Below are positions 56,188 to 64,000 of a stretch of 64,000 nucleotides of DNA, one piece after another. Numbering within the stretch: the first letter of the stretch is position 1; the number at the start of each line of letters is the position of its first letter. The notes under the pieces are model-generated. The model searched no databases. It worked only from the letters and a program-made list of their open reading frames with translations, and was not told where the DNA came from. The position numbers were made by a program, and so were the translations under genes. The stretch comes from Litsea cubeba (lineage: Eukaryota > Streptophyta > Magnoliopsida > Laurales > Lauraceae). Location: contig CM022946.1 of the NCBI GenBank assembly GCA_012931725.1, forward strand, positions 55,822,164 to 55,886,163, written 5' to 3'.

Positions 56188-58300
56188 TGTCACGACCCAA
56201 ATCCTGGGGCCCTGTCAGATCTCTGGATCGTGATAACTTTGGTAATATTTACCAAACATTAGTCAAATAATTCACATAAGCATTTGGCATTTAAAATCAA
56301 ATAATAATTTCATTTAATCAAATAGTTCTCAAACTTTACTATGTTCGGTCTGCATCAATAATGTACTAAGACATCAATTAATATCCCTAAACCAGGCTAA
56401 TCCCTTTATCTACTAAATTATCTTTTCTCGTGCACTCTTGTCAGCCACGCATATTGAAATTCACGTGCTGATCATCGTTCCGCTCTGTCCCGCCCGCAGC
56501 TTGATTACCTGAAGGGGGTAACACAACATCAGTACTACTGGTGAATGAATATTCCTAAATTACACAAATCATATAAATATAACATCACATGATTTAACAA
56601 GTCTAAATCAATAATCAAGTATTATTTAGATTCTTTCACACACAATCCGTGCCCATGCACAACACCACGCCTCAAAGGCCTCATCGTATACATGTATACC
56701 GGTCACCATGACCCTGTCTCATCAGACACGTCCACTAAGGACCAGCCATCAAAGTGGCTCATCACGTCCATTAAGGACCCGCCGCTATACCGGCCATCAT
56801 GGCCCGAAGCCATCCATCATCCAGACACCAGTCCAACATATGAAACCCAAATACATTGTATCTCATAATTATATTTCAACTGAAAGCATAAACAGCAAAT
56901 AAGTGCACATGCATGGCTCTACATAATTAATTATATTCATGTAATTAATCCTGATCTACATAATTAATCATAATCATGTAATTAGTCCTGATCTACATAA
57001 TTAATCATAATCATGTAATTAATCCTGATCTACATAATTAATCATAATCATGTAATTGATCACAGTCCATACAAATCTTGGACCATCTAGGTAGTAAGGT
57101 TAAACTTGTAATTACATACATAGTACAGGGTTAGTTTCCCCAACAGTTTCATCCCAGAACATCTCAGTATACTACATCACGCCTGAACCTAGTGACATAA
57201 AAATCCAGTGGGCCCCACTAGATGAAATCAAGATCAGTCATCTAGGTATGGGTCGCCCAAGACTAGTGTATACTGCCAATGGTTCTGATCCACTAATTGA
57301 TCAATTACTGGGGTCCACAAACCCAAAACGACATTCTACCTGAAGGACGCCTGAATTTTCTTGATTCTAATGTGCAGTGGGTCCCATCGGTCCAAACCCT
57401 AGATCTCCATCTACACTATAGTCGACCAAGGGCTCCTTACAAGATATGGGGTTCTGATCTTTGATCAGACCCACTGATGAGTCCCACAACTCATGTCGAC
57501 CTTCTGTCCTGTTTTCATCAACTTCCCGTATCTGTTGCAAAAATCAAATAGATGGTGGCCCAAACAGGGCCCACCTACCATGGATCCATGACCACACTGG
57601 TCGACTAGGTGTATACTCCTTTGTCCATGGTCCAGATCAATTGCACAGTGGGCCAGGGGCCCCACAATCCCAAAACAACAAAGAAATCCAAAGACGACAT
57701 GTCTCTGTGTTCCACCAAACTGTGCCCAGAACGATGGTATTCCATTGGTTTGCACTCCATCCATGATTATATCATTCTAACAGCCATGTGCACATGAAAA
57801 GAACTAGAAATTACCCTGATCAATAGATTTTTAGATACAACTATGAACCAAAATTCTACACACAGTCGACATCCAACATGATCAGTCGTCTAGACATCAT
57901 TAGAAGGTATCTAGGAAGATTCACTCACCTCTGATACACAATTGTTTCCTTCGAACTCGAACTTGACATCAACCGCTTTCTCCTTCTTCTCCTAATTTGC
58001 AATCCACAAGATTCTCAGACTTTTTCCAATGAATAGAATACCAAAAGGGTAGTTGGTTCTCATATATAAAGGGAGAGATGGGAATTCCAATCACTTTCAA
58101 ACTTTCCTTCTAGAGTTGTTTTACAACTCTCTTCTTTCCCAATTCTCTCTCACGTGGGATACTTTCTAAGTCATACTAAAAGTCCAAACTTCTATTTGCA
58201 TTATAACTTGGGCTCAATATCATTACAACTTGGGCCAAGCTATAATTAAAATGCTACCTGGGCCAGACCAATCCTAGGCCCAAGTACTCAGGATATTACA
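56188..58300 (-). repeat. Chromovirus 3' LTR
   Basis: 2113 bp, TGTCACGACC...ATATTACA on the + strand. A TATA-like TTTATATATG on the - strand lies at 58061-58070, giving a U3 of about 230 bp. Near 56935-57060 it carries a 35-bp tandem repeat ('ctacataattaatcataatc' phrase), four or five copies. Short open frames inside (56708-56902, 57461-57766) recur in the other LTR where visible and are not genes. Confidence 0.92.
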
Positions 58301-58333
58301 TACTCCCCTCCTTGGGAAATTTGGTCCTCCAAA

Positions 58334-61300
58334 TTAAAACATACCTGAGACAAAAAGATGCGGATACTTGCTCCGAACGTCGTCCTCGAGCTCCCAGGTG
58401 GCCTCCTTTGGATCATGATGTGTCCATAACACCTTAACAAGTCGGACTGTTCGTCGCCGTAACACCATGTCCTTGGTGTCTAAGATTGCAATAGGTCTCT
58501 CTTCATAGGATAAATTAGGTTGTAAATCCATTGTCATAGGATCAAGTACATGAGATGGGTCCGGTTCATACTTTTTCAACATTGACACATGAAATACTTT
58601 GTGAACACCAGCTAACTGTGATGGAAGGTCCAATTCGTAAGCATTCCCATCGCTTACACGTCCTGTAATCTTGAATGGTCCGATGTATCGCGGGCTGAGC
58701 TTTCCTTTCTTGCCAAATCGCATCACTCCCTTAGTTGGAGAGACTTTGAGGAATACTGAGTCACCGACCATAAATTCCAATTCTCGTCGGCGTTTGTCAG
58801 CATAACTCTTCTGGCGACTCTGAGCAGTCTTTAACCGATCCCGAATTTTCTTAATGTTCTCAGTAGAAGTTTGCACCCATTCAGGGCCTAAAATTCGTCG
58901 ATCGCCCACTTCTTCCCAACAAATCGGAGAACGACAACTCCTACCATACAAAGCCTCAAATGGAGCCATCTGAATACTCGAATGATAACTATTGTTATAA
59001 GCAAACTCTGCCAGTGGTAACTGCTCATCCCAACTATCTGTGAAATCTATGGCACAAGCTCTAAGCATGTCTTCCAGCGTTTGATTTGTTCTTTCCGTCT
59101 GCCCGTCTGTCTGGGGGTGATATGCAGTGCTAAAATGCAATTTAGTACCCATAGCCTTTTGCAAGCTTTTCCAAAATTGTGAAACAAACCTAGTATCTCT
59201 GTCGAAGACGATTGATGCTGGAACGCCATGTAATCGCACAATTTCCCGAACATAAGTTTTGGCCAGTTGTTCCATCGTGGTTTTTCCTTTTAGTGGTAAA
59301 AAGTGTGCCGATTTAGTCAATCGATCCACGATTACCCAAATTATTTCATTATGCCTTGATGTTCTAGGAAATCCGGAAATAAAATCCATAGTGATATGCT
59401 CCCATTTCCATTCGGGTATTGGCAATGGCTGCAGTAATCCCCCCGGCTTTCTATGATCAGCCTTCACCTGTTGACAAGTGAAACAACGGCCGACAAATTC
59501 AGTGACATCATTTTTCATTCCAACCCACCAAAATCTGATTTTTAAATTTTGATACATCTTAGTACTCCCTGGATGGATAGTATATCTTGTATGATGGGCT
59601 TCTTTCAAAATTTCATCTTTGATTTCTCGAACATGTGGTACACAGAGTCTGCCTCGGAAATATAATACACCATTAACAATAGAGAAATCTGGTTTATTGT
59701 CCATCTTGTCGAAGATATCTGTCAATGCTTTATCGTCCCGCTGGTGGTCCTTTATTCTTTGTATTAATTCGGGTTGAACCTTGAAACTTCCCAATAATAC
59801 TTTGTTGTCAATAGACCATAAGTTAACATCCAAATCTTTGATCTCTTCAAGCAATCTCCATTCCGATGTCAAACAAGCCATCTGTGCTGATTTTCTGCTC
59901 AAGGCATCAGCTACAACATTCGCCTTTCCTGGATGATAAAAGATTGAGAAATCATAGTCCTTGAGAAATTCCATCCATCTCCGTTGTCTCAAGTTCAACT
60001 CCTTTTGAGAAAACATGTACTTGAGACTCTTATGATCAGTATACACTTCAAATTCTTCTCCGTAAAGATAGTGCCTCCAAATTTTTAATGCAAATACCAC
60101 AGCTGCTAACTCAAGGTCATGCGTAGCATAATTTTGTTCATGGACTTTTAGCTGTCTGGAAGCATACGCAATCACCTTTCCATGCTGCATGAGAACACAC
60201 CCTAGTCCTTGCAACGACGCATCACAGTAGATCACAAATCCTCCACTCCCAGCGGGAAGGGTAAGTATTGGTGCCGATGTGAGCTTACCTTTCAAAGTTC
60301 GGAAGCTATCTTCACAGTTCTCATTCCAAATAAACGGGACATCTTTCCTTGTGAGTCTGGTAAGTGGCCCAGCAATTGTAGAAAATCCTTGCACGAACCG
60401 TCGATAATAGCCTGCCAAGCCTAAGAAACTTCGAACTTCGGAGACATTTGCAGGTCGCTTCCAATTCGTAACTGCTTCAATTTTAGTAGGATCTACCGAT
60501 AGTCCTTCTCCTGAAATAATGTGGCCCAAAAAGGTGACTTGTGTAAGCCAAAAATCACACTTACTTAGCTTGGCGTACAACTGGTTGTTCCTCAACAGCT
60601 GTAAGGAGATACGCAAATGTTCTTCATGCTCGTGCCATTCCTTAGAGTAAATCAAAATATCATCAATAAATACCACCACAAATTTATCCAAAAAGGGTTG
60701 TAAAACTTGGTTCATCATTGCCATGAATGCGGCTGGGGCATTGGTTAAACCGAAAGGCATGACTAAAAATTCGTAGTGACCATATCGCGTTCGAAATGCC
60801 GTCTTGGAAATATCTTCATCCCTCACCCTTAGCTGATGGTAGCCGGATCGGAGATCAATCTTGGAAAAGTATTTCGCACCTTGTAGTTGATCAAACAATT
60901 CATCAATGCGAGGTAGAGGGTACTTGTTCTTGATAGTCACCTGATTTAACTGTCTATAATCAATACACATTCTCAAAGTGCCATCCTTTTTCTTCACAAA
61001 CAACACCGGTGCTCCCCATGGAGATACGCTAGGTCGGATGAATCCTTTTTCTAACAACTCCTCCAATTGATCCTTGAGTTCCTTCAGTTCCGCAGGAGCC
61101 ATTCGATAAGGTGCCTTAGAAATCGGGGCTGTTCCCGGCATTAACTCAATAGTAAAATCGACCTCTCGAATTGGGGGTAATCCAGGCAAATCATCCAAAA
61201 ATACTTCCGGAAATTCCCTAACAACAGGGATATCTTCTAATCGGGGCTTCTGTTTATCTTCAGTGATAAAAGCTATGAAGCCTTTGCACCCACTTCTTAA

Positions 61301-63028
61301 TAGCTCAACTGCTTTGATGGCTGAGATGACTATTGACCTAACAGGTCTCCTCTTTCCCACCAAACTAACCTGGGTAAATCCCCCCAGGTTAAACCGAACT
61401 ACTTTATTAAAACAATCTAAAATAGCTCGATACCTAGCAAGCCAATCCATTCCCAAAATGACATCAAAGTCATTCATATGTAATACTACCAGGTCTGCCG
61501 GCATCTGCACTTGTGCAATTTCCAGCATACAATCATAAAATATGGTGCTAGTACGAATGTGTTCACCCGTGGGTGTTGACACTACCAGTGCATGAGTCAA
61601 TGTTGAGGGGGAGTTTCCTATCTTAGCAGCAAAAGCATAAGAAACAAAAGAGTGCGTAGAACCAGAATCGAATAAAGTACTAGCTTCATGACTGGAAATT
61701 AAAACCATACCCTCAACAACATTATTGGCCGCTTCCGCATCCTGATGGGTCAGAGCAAAGACTCTCCCATTCTGCTGTTGCCCAGCTTGGTTCCCCCCCT
61801 GATTATTCCTGCCTTGATTGTAATATTGTCCTTGCGGTGGGTTCTGCTGGTTTCCTCGGTGCTGGTAGGTCTGATTCTGTTGGTAGGGGCGTTGGTTCTG
61901 TGGACGCTCCTGTAGACGGTCCTGCTGATTTTGCCTAAAGGGTTGTCCTTGTATCTGGTTCTGATTCCTTCCTTGCCTCCTAGGACAGTCCTTTACCTGG
62001 TGTCCTTCCTGCCCACAGCCGAAACATCCGCCCTTTCTTTTGTTTTGATTTCTTTCCCTAGCCTCCGGACAATCCTTTACTTTGTGACCTCCCTTTCCAC
62101 AGCCAAAACACACTCCAGATTTCTTTCGACATTGACTTGTTTCATGGAATCCTTCACAATGATTACATACTGGTTTAGTCCCCGTTTTCTGTTTCTTGTT
62201 GGGAAACTGGTGTTTAGAATTATCTGATTTGCCCTCTGTTGTCAACAGTTGGGTTTCCCTCTTTATATCTTCGATTGCTTCCTCAGACACGAAGGCTTTC
62301 TTTAGAGCCTCCGCATAAGTCTTCGGCTCGTGCAGCTTCACATCTTTCTTAATGTCCGGTCGCAGGCCATTAACAAATCGCTCCATCTTTTCCTCTTCTG
62401 TAGCCACTAATGTTTCTGCGAAGTGAGACAGTTCGGTGGACTTGATAGCGTACTTGGCTACAGTAAGGTTGCCTTGCACCAATGTTTCAAACTCCCTCTT
62501 CTTCTGCGCCCGAATGTGATCCGGTATAAACTTCTTTATAAATTCGCGCTTGAAGAAGGTCCAAGTGATCTCTGCTTCTTGCCCATTAAAAGACCTCTTG
62601 GCTGCTTTCCACCACTCCTTCGCATCGCCTTCTAGTTTGAAAGCGGCTAATATAGCTTTCTGTTGTTCAGTACACCCCATGACCTCAAAGATGCCTTCCA
62701 TATGTTCTGCCCATTTATTCGCATCCCATGGGTTAGTGGTCTCCTCAAAACACTTTGGGCGAAATTCGTTGAATCTCTTGTATAGAGTATCCCTCTCACG
62801 ATTTCTGCCTCCGTTATTGCTGCCTTCGCCTGATCCACCTTTGTTATTGCTATTTCCCTCGCCATTCTCACTTTGGAGTTGGTGAATAGCTGAAATCTGT
62901 TCTAGAACCTGCGTATATGCTTTCAAAAAGCTTTCAAACATCTGCCTGGCGTACTCCGGCATTTCCATACTTCCATTGTTCTGCTGAATATTGTTATTTT
63001 CATTCTCGTTTTCCTCAACGTTAGCCAT
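58334..63028 (-). CDS. Chromovirus gag-pol polyprotein, intact, 1564 residues
   Basis: The start is the Met complement of 63028-63026, about 150 nt after the primer site; one open frame runs to 58334. Domains: gag core (about 85-250), two zinc knuckles (C307-C320 and C335-C348), protease with DSGS at 454-457, RT with FIDDILIY at 787-794, RNase H (CDASLQGLG, then THDLELAAVVFAL, YTDHKSL), integrase with an HHCC-type zinc region and D1215, D1276 and E1312, then a GPFKI-type C-terminal domain and a chromodomain (about 1505-1560, ending WELEDDVRSKYPHLF). All catalytic residues are present. The chromodomain defines it as a chromovirus; RT and integrase style fits the Tekay/Del clade. It encodes everything needed for copying itself. 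Confidence 0.95.
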   Translation of the reverse strand: MANVEENENENNNIQQNNGSMEMPEYARQMFESFLKAYTQVLEQISAIHQLQSENGEGNSNNKGGSGEGSNNGGRNRERDTLYKRFNEFRPKCFEETTNPWDANKWAEHMEGIFEVMGCTEQQKAILAAFKLEGDAKEWWKAAKRSFNGQEAEITWTFFKREFIKKFIPDHIRAQKKREFETLVQGNLTVAKYAIKSTELSHFAETLVATEEEKMERFVNGLRPDIKKDVKLHEPKTYAEALKKAFVSEEAIEDIKRETQLLTTEGKSDNSKHQFPNKKQKTGTKPVCNHCEGFHETSQCRKKSGVCFGCGKGGHKVKDCPEARERNQNKRKGGCFGCGQEGHQVKDCPRRQGRNQNQIQGQPFRQNQQDRLQERPQNQRPYQQNQTYQHRGNQQNPPQGQYYNQGRNNQGGNQAGQQQNGRVFALTHQDAEAANNVVEGMVLISSHEASTLFDSGSTHSFVSYAFAAKIGNSPSTLTHALVVSTPTGEHIRTSTIFYDCMLEIAQVQMPADLVVLHMNDFDVILGMDWLARYRAILDCFNKVVRFNLGGFTQVSLVGKRRPVRSIVISAIKAVELLRSGCKGFIAFITEDKQKPRLEDIPVVREFPEVFLDDLPGLPPIREVDFTIELMPGTAPISKAPYRMAPAELKELKDQLEELLEKGFIRPSVSPWGAPVLFVKKKDGTLRMCIDYRQLNQVTIKNKYPLPRIDELFDQLQGAKYFSKIDLRSGYHQLRVRDEDISKTAFRTRYGHYEFLVMPFGLTNAPAAFMAMMNQVLQPFLDKFVVVFIDDILIYSKEWHEHEEHLRISLQLLRNNQLYAKLSKCDFWLTQVTFLGHIISGEGLSVDPTKIEAVTNWKRPANVSEVRSFLGLAGYYRRFVQGFSTIAGPLTRLTRKDVPFIWNENCEDSFRTLKGKLTSAPILTLPAGSGGFVIYCDASLQGLGCVLMQHGKVIAYASRQLKVHEQNYATHDLELAAVVFALKIWRHYLYGEEFEVYTDHKSLKYMFSQKELNLRQRRWMEFLKDYDFSIFYHPGKANVVADALSRKSAQMACLTSEWRLLEEIKDLDVNLWSIDNKVLLGSFKVQPELIQRIKDHQRDDKALTDIFDKMDNKPDFSIVNGVLYFRGRLCVPHVREIKDEILKEAHHTRYTIHPGSTKMYQNLKIRFWWVGMKNDVTEFVGRCFTCQQVKADHRKPGGLLQPLPIPEWKWEHITMDFISGFPRTSRHNEIIWVIVDRLTKSAHFLPLKGKTTMEQLAKTYVREIVRLHGVPASIVFDRDTRFVSQFWKSLQKAMGTKLHFSTAYHPQTDGQTERTNQTLEDMLRACAIDFTDSWDEQLPLAEFAYNNSYHSSIQMAPFEALYGRSCRSPICWEEVGDRRILGPEWVQTSTENIKKIRDRLKTAQSRQKSYADKRRRELEFMVGDSVFLKVSPTKGVMRFGKKGKLSPRYIGPFKITGRVSDGNAYELDLPSQLAGVHKVFHVSMLKKYEPDPSHVLDPMTMDLQPNLSYEERPIAILDTKDMVLRRRTVRLVKVLWTHHDPKEATWELEDDVRSKYPHLFVSGMF

Positions 63029-63189
63029 CTTCTTATTTTTCCTGCAAAGGAAATAAATTGTAAGCTAAAGGATTAATAGCAACATATCTTTCTTAAGTTT
63101 CTACTGCTGATACCCCATCGTCCTCACCACGTGGCCTATGGGTTGCTAATTCTTTTAATTGCCCAAAACCTTATGCTCTGATACCACTT
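63029..63189 (-). other. Chromovirus 5' leader with primer-binding site
   Basis: On the - strand the 5' LTR end is followed by AAG and then TGGTATCAGAGC (63186-63175), complementary to the 3' end of the initiator-methionine tRNA. The next about 145 nt lead to the gag start. Confidence 0.9.
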
Positions 63190-64000
63190 TGTCACGACCC
63201 AAATCCTGGGGCCCTGTCAGATCTCTGGATCGTGATAACTTTGGTAATATTTACCAAACATTAGTCAAATAATTCACATAAGCATTTGGCATTTAAAATC
63301 AAATAATAATTTCATTTAATCAAATAGTTCTCAAACTTTACTATGTTCGGTCTGCATCAATAATGTACTAAGACATCAATTAATATCCCTAAACCAGGCT
63401 AATCCCTTTATCTACTAAATTATCTTTTCTCGTGCACTCTTGTCAGCCACGCATATTGAAATTCACGTGCTGATCATCGTTCCGCTCTGTCCCGCCCGCA
63501 GCTTGATTACCTGAAGGGGGTAACACAACATCAGTACTACTGGTGAATGAATATTCCTAAATTACACAAATCATATAAATATAACATCACATGATTTAAC
63601 AAGTCTAAATCAATAATCAAGTATTATTTAGATTCTTTCACACACAATCCGTGCCCATGCACAACACCACGCCTCAAAGGCCTCATCGTATACATGTATA
63701 CCGGTCACCATGACCCTGTCTCATCAGACACGTCCACTAAGGACCAGCCATCAAAGTGGCTCATCACGTCCATTAAGGACCCGCCGCTATACCGGCCATC
63801 ATGGCCCGAAGCCATCCATCATCCGGACACCAGTCCAACATATGAAACCCAAATACATTGTATCTCATAATTATATTTCAACTGAAAGCATAAACAGCAA
63901 ATAAGTGCACATGCATGGCTCTACATAATTAATTATATTCATGTAATTAATCCTGATCTACATAATTAATCATAATCATGTAATTAGTCCTGATCTACAT
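63190..64000 (-). repeat. Chromovirus 5' LTR, partial
   Basis: The first 811 bp of the right LTR copy (its U5-R side on the - strand), matching 56188 onward. Only one difference was seen, in the 'catcatcc(a/g)gacacc' phrase. It continues past the window end. Confidence 0.92.

Larger units (their letters stand above)
56188..64000 (-). mobile_element. Young Tekay-type chromovirus (Ty3/gypsy), truncated by the window end
   Basis: The 3' LTR (56188-58300) and the 5' LTR (from 63190 to beyond 64000) enclose an intact gag-pol. On the - strand the primer site TGGTATCAGAGC (63186-63175, initiator-Met tRNA) and a purine tract AAGGAGGGGAGTA before the 3' LTR are in place. The two LTR copies differ at one position (near 56824 versus the matching base in the right copy) over the 811 bp present, so the insertion is very recent. 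The target is the copia gag; the left half of the duplication is TCTTA (56183-56187). Confidence 0.93.

Noticed and set aside
57461..57766. Open frames of about 100 codons on both strands
   Set aside because: They lie inside the chromovirus LTR and have no domain.

Overview
The window is a flowering-plant nuclear segment. It carries GT-AG introns, the 5' part of a class-C BEACH-domain gene, and plant-type transposons of five kinds: Ty3/gypsy Tat and chromovirus, Ty1/copia, CACTA and Mutator-like (MULE). The species cannot be named from sequence alone. The only credible host gene lies at about 47.7 to 64 kb on the + strand. The rest is a nest of mobile elements, most with boundaries and target-site duplications (TSDs) that can be read directly.

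Layout. 1-4058: AT-rich intergenic DNA with local duplications. 4068-4740: a 673-bp foldback MULE with a 9-bp TSD. 5911-11757: a decayed MULE (MULE-1) with TIRs of about 650 bp, a mudrA-type zinc-knuckle remnant on the - strand and an Ulp1-protease remnant on the + strand. 11944-12025: an 82-bp MITE sharing its termini with the 673-bp foldback. 12157-46084: a second MULE (MULE-2, about 3.46 kb before later insertions, TSD TTGAGAATC). It was split first by a 20.55-kb Tat-lineage LTR retrotransposon (12702-33251, - strand, TSD GGGTC) and again, inside its right TIR, by a 9.9-kb CACTA element (36033-45943, TSD AGT). 47205-47352 and 47407-47495: two small, almost perfectly palindromic elements, each flanked by its own 9-bp direct repeat, just upstream of the BEACH gene. 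47.75-54.02 kb: BEACH 5' UTR exon and first two coding exons (885 codons). From 54021 on: an intron of at least 10 kb holding a deleted copia element (54459 onward, - strand), itself split by a very young chromovirus (56188 to beyond 64000, - strand) with an intact 1564-residue gag-pol.

How the parts relate. The Tat element keeps gag, protease, the extra RNase H and integrase, but reverse transcriptase and its own RNase H are deleted. Between integrase and the 3' LTR it carries a separate antisense gene encoding a plant-mobile-domain (PMD) protein, with its own TATA box, spliced leader exon and coiled-coil tail. Nearly all in-frame stops in the Tat element can be explained by single C-to-T or G-to-A changes, as expected of a methylated, silenced element. 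The chromovirus LTRs differ at a single base over the 811 bp that can be compared, so this region contains both old decayed and very recent insertions.

The most unusual signals are the twin palindromic 9-bp-TSD elements at the BEACH promoter, the antisense PMD gene of the RT-less Tat element, and two palindromic motifs confined to MULE ends and arrays (GGTCGATATCGACC in MULE-2; GGGTCGCTAGGGACCC-like in MULE-1).
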